From Christensenella hongkongensis (GTDB lineage: Bacteria > Bacillota > Clostridia > Christensenellales > Christensenellaceae), in contig NZ_LAYJ01000033.1 of assembly GCF_000981035.1 (NCBI RefSeq), forward strand, positions 39,908-103,907: a stretch of 64,000 nt of DNA, given 5' to 3'. The notes under the pieces were generated by a model. The model made no database searches. It worked only from the letters and a program-made list of their open reading frames with translations, and was not told where the DNA came from. Both the position numbers and the translations under genes were made by a program. Below are positions 16,786-24,244 of this stretch, one piece after another; position 1 is the stretch's first letter, and every line of letters starts with the position of its first letter.

Positions 16786-17730
16786 ATGGCTGAAATTTGG
16801 ACAATGGGCGAGGTTCTCGTAGAGATCATGCGTCCTGAAATTGACCAGAACTTTTATGATCCCGCTGAATTTTTGGGCCCTTATCCCAGCGGCGCGCCTG
16901 CAATCTTTATCGATACGGCGGCAAGGCTTGGGCACTCGACCGGCATTATCAGCAAAGTCGGCCCTGATGATTTTGGAAGGTGCATTATAGACAGATTGCG
17001 TTCACACGACGTGAATTGCGACCTGATTGGAGTTGATGATGAATTGGCAACCGCCGTTGCCTTCAACACGAATTTCAGCGACGGAGGACGCCAGTTTATT
17101 TATCATTTGTCTCCCGTTATAAAAACGAAAGCGCCTTCGGCTATCCCGGGCGGGGCTCCAAAGTATTTCCATTTGATGGGAACCGCTGTGAGCTATGACG
17201 AGAATTTTACCAAAGAGGTGCTGAAAACTGTAGATCTTTTCCTGAAAAACGGGGCAAAATTATCGCTTGATCCAAATATCCGTCCTGAAATGCTGCGCAG
17301 CCGGGCAGCTTCCGCGGTGCTTAAGCCGATCATAGATAACTGTTCTGTCCTGTTCCCCGGCGAAGAAGAGCTCCAGATTATAGCTCAGGAGCAAGATCTT
17401 GATCTGGCAGTCAAAAAAATGTTTGAAAACGAAAAACTGGAAATTCTTGCATTAAAACGCGGATCACGCGGCTGCACCGTATATTCACGCGATGAAGCGC
17501 CATTTGATTTCGGCGTTTATAAAATCTCGCCGGTTGATCCGACCGGCGCCGGAGATTCATTTGACGCTGGATTTATATGCTCGCTGCTCGAAGGAAAGCC
17601 GTTGCTTGAGTGCGCAAAGGTTGCTTCCGCTGCTGCGGCGCTTAATACAAGCGCATTTGGTCCTATGGAGGGAAATATCTCCATCGAGACCGTACGCGAT
17701 ATGATCCAGTCCAACCCAACGACAAATTAA
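16786..17730 (+). CDS. PfkB family sugar kinase
   Basis: 314 residues from the ATG at 16786, which has GGAGG 9 nt before it; a longer in-frame start at 16723 has none. The ribokinase/PfkB fold shows the N-terminal M-G-E-V-L-V-E-I and the G-P-Y-P-S-G-A-P-A-I-F-I-D-T substrate loop. The C-terminal signature D-P-T-G-A-G-D-S-F-D-A-G-F has the catalytic Asp near residue 264. It phosphorylates a sugar or sugar acid. Paired with a class II aldolase 36 nt downstream, it probably acts as a ketose or keto-deoxy sugar kinase feeding that aldolase (compare tagatose-6-phosphate kinase or IolC). The substrate is not identifiable by eye, and no transporter is attached. Confidence 0.88.
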   Translation: MAEIWTMGEVLVEIMRPEIDQNFYDPAEFLGPYPSGAPAIFIDTAARLGHSTGIISKVGPDDFGRCIIDRLRSHDVNCDLIGVDDELATAVAFNTNFSDGGRQFIYHLSPVIKTKAPSAIPGGAPKYFHLMGTAVSYDENFTKEVLKTVDLFLKNGAKLSLDPNIRPEMLRSRAASAVLKPIIDNCSVLFPGEEELQIIAQEQDLDLAVKKMFENEKLEILALKRGSRGCTVYSRDEAPFDFGVYKISPVDPTGAGDSFDAGFICSLLEGKPLLECAKVASAAAALNTSAFGPMEGNISIETVRDMIQSNPTTN

Positions 17731-17766
17731 GTTACGGAATACATTATTTCGGGAAAGAGGAACAAT

Positions 17767-18615
17767 ATGCCACTGGTAACATCAAAGGAATTAATGCTCG
17801 ACGCCCAAAAAAACGGTTACGCCGTAGGCGCGTTTAATGTTGAAAATATGGAAATGGGCCAGGCAATCGTTGCTGCCGCCGAGGAGCTGCATGCTCCCGT
17901 TATTTTGCAGACTACTCCCTCAACCGTACGCTATGCAAGCCTTGATATGTATCGCGCTATCGTCGCTACGCTTGCGGCAAAAGCCGCTGTGCCGGTTGTA
18001 ATTCATCTGGATCACGGAGACAGCTACGATCTTGCCGTAGGTGCGCTTGAAGCGGGCTATACTTCCGTCATGATTGACGGTTCCCACGAAGGCTTTGAAG
18101 AAAATATTGCGCTTACCAAAAGCGTTGTCGAACAGGCAAAGCTCAAAAATATCCCCGTGGAAGCAGAGCTTGGCAAAGTCGGTGGAAAAGAAGACGATCT
18201 TGACGGCGGAAGCGGCGGATATACGGATCCAATGGAGGCAAAGGAATTTGCAGAGCGCACAGGCATCGCTTCCCTTGCCGTGGCAATCGGAACAGCGCAT
18301 GGAATTTACTCCGGAACGCCCGTCCTTGATGTAGATCGCCTGAAGGCGATTGAAAAAGTAGTAGATATTCCGCTCGTCCTGCACGGCGCGTCCGGTTTGC
18401 TTGACAAGGATATCATCGAATGCGTGAAGGCCGGCATCTGCAAGGTAAACTTCGCTACCGAGCTTCGCATTGCCTACAGCAATGGCGTAAAGCAGGTTAT
18501 CAGGGATACGCCTGATGTATTTGATCCCAAAAAGTACGGCAAGGTCGGCCGCGAATATGTGGTGGAAGCTGTGAAGGCCCGTATCCTCGTTTGCGGATGC
18601 GACGGCAAAGCATGA
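17767..18615 (+). CDS. Class II ketose-bisphosphate aldolase (GatY/KbaY/IolJ/FbaA family)
   Basis: Zinc-dependent retro-aldol cleavage of a ketose bisphosphate or similar phosphate to dihydroxyacetone phosphate and an aldehyde. 282 residues. Catalytic Asp82 and zinc ligand His83 lie in I-H-L-D-H-G-D; the other zinc ligands are His177 (G-T-A-H-G) and His205 (V-L-H-G-A-S-G). The loop E-A-E-L-G-K-V-G-G-K-E-D-D at 131-143 is the family signature. The RBS is GAAAGAGG. It is co-transcribed with the kinase and ends at a strong terminator. It could be general fructose-bisphosphate aldolase or specific to the kinase product; the pairing favours the latter. Confidence 0.92.
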   Translation: MPLVTSKELMLDAQKNGYAVGAFNVENMEMGQAIVAAAEELHAPVILQTTPSTVRYASLDMYRAIVATLAAKAAVPVVIHLDHGDSYDLAVGALEAGYTSVMIDGSHEGFEENIALTKSVVEQAKLKNIPVEAELGKVGGKEDDLDGGSGGYTDPMEAKEFAERTGIASLAVAIGTAHGIYSGTPVLDVDRLKAIEKVVDIPLVLHGASGLLDKDIIECVKAGICKVNFATELRIAYSNGVKQVIRDTPDVFDPKKYGKVGREYVVEAVKARILVCGCDGKA

Positions 18616-18632
18616 ACCCCCTTGTTGATTAC

Positions 18633-18667
18633 AAAAAAGCTGCGAACAAATTCGCAGCTTTTTATTT
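18633..18667 (+). terminator. Intrinsic terminator of the kinase-aldolase operon
   Basis: Stem of about 13 bp (AAAAAGCTGCGAA with TTCGCAGCTTTTT), a 4-nt loop and a T-run. Confidence 0.88.
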
Positions 18668-18764
18668 TTTGTTAATCTTCTACCGACTGCAACTAATTTT
18701 TGTCATGCAGCTTATGAGCCCCACGGACAAATGCAGCAGGTTTTTAAACATAACATTGCACGCA

Positions 18765-20252
18765 CTATACTTTTTCTACCAGCCGTTTGACCTGATCGTA
18801 TACCCAGTCTCTCTGCTTACATTCGTACGGCAGCTGGTTCCAATATTTATCCACCATAGAATAGAACGCATTGACACTGGAAAATTCATTTGTCATCACA
18901 CGTACGCTCGCGTCGTCCGACGGATAGAAATAAGCAACCGTATTTTCCTTTGTCCATAGATTCAGATTTGGTATAAAGGAAGTATTCCCAAACGGGCGCA
19001 CCGCGATCTCCACGTTAGGATTTTCTTTGACTGCAAGAAAAAACGCCCTTAAGTCCCGCGCGATACATTTGCTGTCAATCCGTATCGGTCTTCCAAGAAG
19101 AGAAGCGAATACAGGCGCGTCAACCGTATCGGTTGTGATCAGTTCCTGAATATGGTCCATACTGAATATGACGCGCGTCATACTTTTTTCTGTTAAAAAA
19201 CGCTTATTGCTGGCCATACAATTTTTGTAAAACCGCATGATTTTACGTTCTTCCGACGAGTTTAGCTCGTAGTTGAAAATAACCTGTTCAATCGTTTCCT
19301 TACTGTAAGTCAAAAATGGCGAAGAATCCACAATAACATACTGGTTCATGTCTTTTTTAAGATATTCCGCTATTTCATCTTTTTTAAAATCTTCACACAG
19401 GTCTTTATCCTGCATATGGCTCATCAGCGGTTCGAATTTTTGGAGATGCTGTTCCAAAAAATGGTCAAACTGCGTTACTGTCATTGGATCGTCATAAACC
19501 GCGCTATATAAATTAGCTCTCACATTATCATGATTTGCGCCGATCATAACATATTTTCCCTTAATTCCATAAACATATTCGTAAAAAGGAATATCCGTAT
19601 CATACGTGTAATATGCCTGAGACTTCGGCGACAGAAAAACCGGCAGCCAATACTCGAACATATTTTCAATTTGCTCGGCAGGCCGGTTCATATACAACAT
19701 TGTAATAATCTCGTCGCCCCGCTTTGCAGCGTTAATAAACTGCCGCTGAGACATAGGCGCCTCTTTGGATTTCGTATAAAAAATGTGTGAATCGGCATCA
19801 TAGCCCCACAGGATATCACCCGGCGGAAGAGAATTTGCGATACTTAAAATATGCTGAAGCGCGTCTTTCTTTCCGGACGGCCCTTTATATATTTTATAGG
19901 CCGCGCTATAAAGACAATTTCCGTTGTCTTCCTCGACATACTTTTTCTTAAAATCTTTGGAAACAAGCCATGCCGATACTCCCTTTTTCAGTGTCTCGCG
20001 TTCTTCCACCTTTGAATGGTTGATTGATGAAAAAAAACGTTCCAGCGTTTGGATTCCCTGCTCCTCATTGATATCAAGAATTGCCTCCACAACATCCTCA
20101 AAATATGCTGATTTCATGTTCAATTCAGCACGTCCGTTTTTCCAACGGCTGATGATCGTCCTGTCAACATGTACCATTTTTGCAAGTTGTGTCCCCTGGA
20201 TATAAAGCATATCCATTAAATATGCAAGCGGCGTAACAGACTGTTTTGGCAT
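18765..20252 (-). CDS. Large HTH protein, possible regulator, 495 residues, function unknown
   Basis: Start at 20252 with AGAGG 7 nt before it. Residues 1-60 form a Cro/C1-like HTH (Y-I-Q-G-T-Q-L-A-K-M-V-H-V-D-R-T-I-I-S-R-W-K-N-G). The next 430 residues have no motif that I recognise: no membrane helix, no ATPase, no phosphotransfer site. The long second part, with stretches such as G-D-I-L-W-G-Y-D-A-D and the C-terminal V-R-P-F-G-N-T-S-F, looks like a globular sensor domain. A TATAAT box lies about 70 nt upstream. It faces the kinase-aldolase operon and may control it through the palindrome near 16700, but that is only proximity. Confidence 0.75.
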   Translation of the reverse strand: MPKQSVTPLAYLMDMLYIQGTQLAKMVHVDRTIISRWKNGRAELNMKSAYFEDVVEAILDINEEQGIQTLERFFSSINHSKVEERETLKKGVSAWLVSKDFKKKYVEEDNGNCLYSAAYKIYKGPSGKKDALQHILSIANSLPPGDILWGYDADSHIFYTKSKEAPMSQRQFINAAKRGDEIITMLYMNRPAEQIENMFEYWLPVFLSPKSQAYYTYDTDIPFYEYVYGIKGKYVMIGANHDNVRANLYSAVYDDPMTVTQFDHFLEQHLQKFEPLMSHMQDKDLCEDFKKDEIAEYLKKDMNQYVIVDSSPFLTYSKETIEQVIFNYELNSSEERKIMRFYKNCMASNKRFLTEKSMTRVIFSMDHIQELITTDTVDAPVFASLLGRPIRIDSKCIARDLRAFFLAVKENPNVEIAVRPFGNTSFIPNLNLWTKENTVAYFYPSDDASVRVMTNEFSSVNAFYSMVDKYWNQLPYECKQRDWVYDQVKRLVEKV

Positions 20253-20368
20253 CCCTATTCCTCTTTTCAAATGATATCTTTTGAGTTTTGATAATCTTTA
20301 TGAATAAACTCTAATTTTAATTATAAACATTTCGTGAATATTTTAATCATAATTTAAGTGGAACAAGA

Positions 20369-21091
20369 CTATTTTGTTGCAGAGTAATTGATTCCCGCCT
20401 TGCGCGCCTGTGAGTGCTGAAACCGTTTGCGAATGACATACCTTTTTCCGTCTTTTTTGAAATGCGTGCCCGTCTGCTTAAACCAAAAGGATATATTGCG
20501 CTTTCTGCATTCACGTTCTATCTCCAAAATCCAGTCAAATTCACAGATCCTCGCATAATAACCGGATTCGCCTCCCGCAACCACCATCTCAATTTGCCCG
20601 CTCAAAAACGGCGTCAAATCTATTCTTTCCAGGATCGGTTCGCAGATAATAATCTTGTGACGGATTGGCGTTTTTAGAAAAATGGGAATACGGTAATTTG
20701 CCTGTTCCTGATTCTCTACAGTACAACCTATTTTTACGTTAGGATAGCCCTCGCCCCAATCAGGCGGGAGCTTTTCATAAAACCTGTGAATGCGCTTAGT
20801 AATGATCAAAAAGCTCAAATCCTGTCTCTGCCTGATCATGCTCCAGGCTTCCGTTCTCCATTCATCGGCCTCCTCCAGAAAAAAATCCGAAGTGCCGCAG
20901 GTGAATACATCGCCCTTTTGCTGCAAACGAAAATTGCCGTCCCTTTTCTTTTTCAGGGGCAGGTCAAACATTGTCGTACGATATACAGTATCGGGATCTT
21001 TCCCTATGGATTCATCCCTGCGGTGCATATAGCAATTTTTACATCCCGTACTTATTTTATGGCATCCATGCCACGGATTCCACGCTTTCAT
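20369..21091 (-). CDS. DUF5131 (phage Gp37/Gp68-like) three-cysteine protein
   Basis: 240 residues from the ATG at 21091, which shares one base with the upstream stop (TGATG). The N-terminus has W-N-P-W-H-G-C...S-T-G-C-K-N-C-Y, with cysteines 10, 17 and 20. This is the DUF5131 signature, whose C-x6-C-x2-C spacing suggests an iron-sulfur cluster and a radical-SAM-like barrel. A later V-V-A-G-G-E-S-G motif near residue 172 is also typical. Related proteins occur in phages and beside the partner protein TcmP, which is absent here. Biochemical role unknown. It is the last gene of the TPR-DUF4037-DUF4125-DUF5131 operon. Confidence 0.85.
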   Translation of the reverse strand: MKAWNPWHGCHKISTGCKNCYMHRRDESIGKDPDTVYRTTMFDLPLKKKRDGNFRLQQKGDVFTCGTSDFFLEEADEWRTEAWSMIRQRQDLSFLIITKRIHRFYEKLPPDWGEGYPNVKIGCTVENQEQANYRIPIFLKTPIRHKIIICEPILERIDLTPFLSGQIEMVVAGGESGYYARICEFDWILEIERECRKRNISFWFKQTGTHFKKDGKRYVIRKRFQHSQARKAGINYSATK

Positions 21092-21708
21092 CAATTCCTG
21101 CTCATTCGCTCTTCCGCCTGTTCCAGTGAAGCGTAGCCATATTCCCTCGCCATATTTTTCAAAATATCCAGATTCATGTTCTTTCCCTGCTCTAACAGGT
21201 GTTCCTGAAACCGCCGGTACTTTTTGAGCGTCTCGATGGAGTAAGTAGAAAGCTCTCCGCGCAGGTATGTCTCGAACGAGGTATCATATTTTTCGTCCTC
21301 ACTGGAGTGGATGGGCCTGCCCCCGCCTACGAGCATGGGATATTCCGGCGCGAGCTGTTCCAGCCACTTTACATGCTCAGGTACGATCGCTTCAATCAAT
21401 CTCTTTTTATCCTCCGTTATGTCTGGAAGCCGATCCCTGATTTGTTCAAATTCATCAGGAGACGTATATTCCATCATAAACGCGTATTTTTCACTCAGAA
21501 GATTCCTGCCGTTTTCCTGCGCGGTTTTAAGATCGTTCAGGTAGCTTTCCAGTGTTTCGGCATTCCACGCTTCCAGTTGGCTTTTCCGCATAATGCGGAA
21601 GGTATCGTAATCATCCTGACAGGAAGCCCTTCCTGAAATATTTTCAACCGCGTCAAACATAGTCCATTCAATCGAAATAATTTTTTCGATCACTGCTTTT
21701 TTCTCCAT
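21091..21708 (-). CDS. DUF4125 family protein, function unknown
   Basis: 205 residues, mostly helical, soluble. The conserved N-terminal block reads I-E-W-T-M-F-D-A-V-E-N ... G-R-A-S-C-Q-D-D-Y-D-T-F-R-I-M-R-K-S-Q, which defines DUF4125. A central P-M-L-V-G-G-G-R-P-I-H-S-S-E-D stretch and a long C-terminal helix follow. It has an AGGAGA ribosome site and begins 8 nt after the DUF4037 stop. DUF4125 and DUF4037 are usually found together in gut Clostridia and Actinobacteria (recalled, not checked), implying joint action. No catalytic residues can be assigned. Confidence 0.85.
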   Translation of the reverse strand: MEKKAVIEKIISIEWTMFDAVENISGRASCQDDYDTFRIMRKSQLEAWNAETLESYLNDLKTAQENGRNLLSEKYAFMMEYTSPDEFEQIRDRLPDITEDKKRLIEAIVPEHVKWLEQLAPEYPMLVGGGRPIHSSEDEKYDTSFETYLRGELSTYSIETLKKYRRFQEHLLEQGKNMNLDILKNMAREYGYASLEQAEERMSRN

Positions 21709-21716
21709 TGTATCTC

Positions 21717-22643
21717 CTATTCCGCCATGATATGCAGCTTGCTGAGCATATCGTCTTTAATTCGGCAAAGCACGCTTTCCCCCTGCGCAAGTAAAAAGTC
21801 GTCATTGCTGTCCGATAGCCCCTGCTTTCGGAGTTCTTCCGCGACATCCCGGCATATATTCTCAATAATATTTGTTTTTTGTGTTGCGCTTTTCCCTTCT
21901 TCGCACAACTCTGACAATAGACCGTACACGCAATTCAGTATGGATAACTCCCTCATCCCCCGATGGGCCCATTTATAGTATGGAACATATTTTTTATTCA
22001 GCAAATAGACCATGGAACATGCCGCTTTGATAAATTCTGAAAGCGCGCATTGCGCGGCAACCGCTTCCCCGCGTTTCATACAGCGCGCATAATTATACTG
22101 CCCTGACTGTGCCATCACCGCGGCGCGCGCCGCAATTTTTTTCAGCCTGATATCCTCAGGATAATAATCAAGTAAAAGCTCTCTGCGTTTTGAAAACTCC
22201 CCAAGGTCATCCCTGAAAATACGTCCGTTTGTCGCAACCGCTAAAAATTCCTCGGGTATCCTTCGCCATTCTGCAATCGTTTCCGGCGCCTTCTTTAATC
22301 CCGTATAGTTAAAATAGAATACAGAAGTACGCAGCGCACCGATTCGATGTTCTGCGTATTTTTCTTCAACCCTTCCTGCGAATCCCCCAAAGCACTGTGG
22401 GAGCGCACGGTATTCCCGCTCCAGCGCAAGGCCTGTCTCCTCATAATCTTCATCCGTGAGCCACATGCAAAAAGAAGGCCCCCAATCGTGATCCCGCGAA
22501 TATTCGTCATCAAAACCGAAGCACTCCGAACCCTCTCCCACGAGTCCGCAGGCAATCCGGTTTTCATATGCAGAAAATTTTTGGCGGATCATCTCTGCGC
22601 CATATGTCTCATAATACTTCTGTGCAAGCTCAAGCCCCTTCAT
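21717..22643 (-). CDS. DUF4037 protein, nucleotidyltransferase-like
   Basis: 308 residues. The N-terminal part has the pattern of a minimal nucleotidyltransferase: G38-S39, then 11 residues, then D51-H-D53-W, inside G-F-D-D-E-Y-S-R-D-H-D-W-G. This matches the GS...DxD metal-binding core of the pol-beta superfamily. The C-terminal half is helical (M-K-R-G-E-A-V-A-A-Q-C-A-L ... Y-Y-K-W-A-H-R-G-M-R) and resembles the helical halves of aminoglycoside nucleotidyltransferases or HEPN proteins. It probably transfers a nucleotide to an unknown small molecule, RNA or protein. It overlaps the TPR gene by 4 nt (ATGA). Confidence 0.87.
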   Translation of the reverse strand: MKGLELAQKYYETYGAEMIRQKFSAYENRIACGLVGEGSECFGFDDEYSRDHDWGPSFCMWLTDEDYEETGLALEREYRALPQCFGGFAGRVEEKYAEHRIGALRTSVFYFNYTGLKKAPETIAEWRRIPEEFLAVATNGRIFRDDLGEFSKRRELLLDYYPEDIRLKKIAARAAVMAQSGQYNYARCMKRGEAVAAQCALSEFIKAACSMVYLLNKKYVPYYKWAHRGMRELSILNCVYGLLSELCEEGKSATQKTNIIENICRDVAEELRKQGLSDSNDDFLLAQGESVLCRIKDDMLSKLHIMAE

Positions 22644-23566
22644 TTTTCTTTCTGCCCCGTCTTTTTTCCAAGCACGTTCATCTCTTCAGCAGCACGTCGT
22701 ACAACCTCATGTCCTTCTCCATATATCTTTAGATATACGTCATGCGCTTCGCGCATATACGACATCGCTTTTTCATATTCGCCAATCGTTTCATAAACCT
22801 TTTTGATATTTTCGCAGGTAATGGCGTATTCCACATTTTTCTGGAAAAACGCCTGCACCTTCTCCAGTGTTTGCAGATAGTATTTCAATGCCTCGTTATA
22901 ATTTCCTGCGCTGTATTCAAGGGCCGCTATCGTATTGAGCACAGCCGGATAGTGGAAACTGTCTTCGGGCATCAAACGCAGCGATTCATCAATGGCAGAA
23001 CGCGCTTCATCCGGTTCGCCCTTTTGCAGCAGCAGTGTCGCAAGGTTGGAATAACCTGTGGCAAGTTCTTCCACGGCGTCCGGAATCTCTTTCATCGCTT
23101 CAATCGCCTGCTGTAAATAGTCGATTGCTTTATCGTATTCTTTTGTGGACTGGAACAGCAATGAAACGTTATTCAGAACGCTTGCATACTCGTAATTCTG
23201 TTTTCCAATCGTACCCTCATAGATGGTTTTTGCCTTCATAAAAAACTTCCGTGCCTTTTCATAGTCGCCTTTGAGCCGGTAAGTGCCAGCCATATTATTT
23301 GTATTTGTGGCATACTCCGGCGTGTTTTCTCCCAGATATGTGACGATCATATTTTCAGCCGCCATAAACGCTTCAATCGACGCTTCATATTTACTTGCTC
23401 CGCGATAAAAAGCCCCAAGCTCACTCATGCAGGCAAGATAAGTCTCATTGAATTTGCCGCAACATGGACAGGTGGCGCTTGCATTTTGAAGCAAAAAGCG
23501 TTCTACCTTTTCCTGATCGCCCTGCACATAGAGCTCGTCGAGCTCCTTATAAAAATCTTTTAGCAC
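22640..23566 (-). CDS. Tetratricopeptide-repeat protein, first gene of the DUF4037 operon
   Basis: 308 residues starting at a GTG (23566) with GAGGTG 7 nt before it. Residues 33-36 hold a C-P-C-C-G-K cluster that may bind metal. From about 40 to 290 come six or seven TPR units (for example A-T-N-T-N-N-M-A-G-T-Y-R-L-K-G-D-Y-E-K-A, Y-S-N-L-A-T-L-L-L-Q-K-G). TPRs bind protein partners, so this may be the scaffold or sensor for the downstream nucleotidyltransferase. There is no effector domain or signal peptide. A promoter lies about 30 nt upstream. Confidence 0.88.
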   Translation of the reverse strand: MLKDFYKELDELYVQGDQEKVERFLLQNASATCPCCGKFNETYLACMSELGAFYRGASKYEASIEAFMAAENMIVTYLGENTPEYATNTNNMAGTYRLKGDYEKARKFFMKAKTIYEGTIGKQNYEYASVLNNVSLLFQSTKEYDKAIDYLQQAIEAMKEIPDAVEELATGYSNLATLLLQKGEPDEARSAIDESLRLMPEDSFHYPAVLNTIAALEYSAGNYNEALKYYLQTLEKVQAFFQKNVEYAITCENIKKVYETIGEYEKAMSYMREAHDVYLKIYGEGHEVVRRAAEEMNVLGKKTGQKEK

Positions 23567-23593
23567 TGTACTGCACCTCGCGTTTTTCTTTCC

Positions 23594-23622
23594 ATTATAC
23601 TAGGCCTTCCACGATGCGTAAA
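23594..23622 (-). promoter_or_regulatory. Promoter of the TPR-DUF4037-DUF4125-DUF5131 operon
   Basis: On the minus strand: -35 TTTACG (complement of 23617-23622), 17-nt spacer, -10 TATAAT (complement of 23594-23599). The GTG start is about 28 nt downstream. Confidence 0.6.
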
Positions 23623-23927
23623 TCACAATCTTGCTTTTTTCAGGAAATAATCATATTGCATTTGACAAAAGAAAAACATCCATCTTCAGATGGATGTTTC
23701 TATTGGTACCGAAGGTGGGAAAGCTCGCCGCGCCCTTGCGGGCTTGCATCGCAGGAACCCAAGGTGGGTTCGGTTCCCGTACGATAGAAAAAAAGAAAAG
23801 CCTATGCTGCCGCATGAACTTTTCTTTTTGGTGCCGCTGATACAAAATAGATGCAGCTAAAAACGGGGCCCCGCGCGAGCCCAGCGAAGCGGGTCGCGTG
23901 GGGAAAAGGAGCGGCAGCGGAGCATGA
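23623..23927 (-). other. Structured non-coding block between the TPR operon and tRNA-Leu
   Basis: No credible gene. Read on the minus strand from the tRNA side there is: a GC-rich stretch around 23866-23910 with CGCG-type palindromes; a hairpin of AAAGAAAAG pairing with CTTTTCTTT followed by T-run (23793-23836); a GC-rich segment ending in GGTACCA; and a terminator-like hairpin of 10 bp with a T-rich tail (23668-23700). The sequence at 23704-23721 repeats the tRNA-Leu 3' end with one mismatch. It may be a remnant of a tRNA copy, an intergenic repeat family, or an unrecognised small RNA. Confidence 0.45.
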
Positions 23928-23955
23928 AAAAGCCCTCGCTTTTGCGAGGGCTTTG
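23928..23955 (-). terminator. Terminator after tRNA-Leu
   Basis: Minus strand: an 11-bp stem AAAGCCCTCGC/GCGAGGGCTTT with an AAAA loop, followed by more T. It begins 24 nt after the tRNA 3' end. Confidence 0.85.
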
Positions 23956-23978
23956 GAATCGCGGAACTTGCCGCGACG

Positions 23979-24065
23979 TGGTGCCGAAGGTGGGAATCGA
24001 ACCCACACGGTATCACTACCACAGGATTTTGAGTCCAGCGCGTCTGCCAGTTCCACCACTTCGGC
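23979..24065 (-). tRNA. tRNA-Leu (anticodon CAA)
   Basis: Class II tRNA with long variable arm. Acceptor GCCGAAG pairs with CTTCGGC, discriminator A, and CCA is encoded. The anticodon loop reads CTCAAAA, anticodon CAA, which reads UUG. The T arm is GTGGG-TTCGATT-CCCAC. The gene stands alone with its own terminator. Confidence 0.97.
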
Positions 24066-24244
24066 TCAAATTACCGACTCAAAAATGATAGCATAACCGG
24101 CAGAAAAAGTCAATGAAACAATGCCTCCTCTTTGTAAAAGCTTAAGCTGTCTTTCACGCTGCGTTCATGTATACTTCACACGTAAGGCTTACACTGATTC
24201 CAGATTTATTTTTTGATTGACAAACAAATATCCAGGAGGAACTC

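Noticed and set aside
23704-23790. A second tRNA on the minus strand
   Set aside because: The ends could pair over six of seven bases and finish in ACCA, but there is no D arm, anticodon arm or T-loop.
23651-24059. Open frames on the minus strand running through the tRNA-Leu region
   Set aside because: They cross the tRNA and several terminator hairpins, have no ribosome site and look like translated structural RNA.
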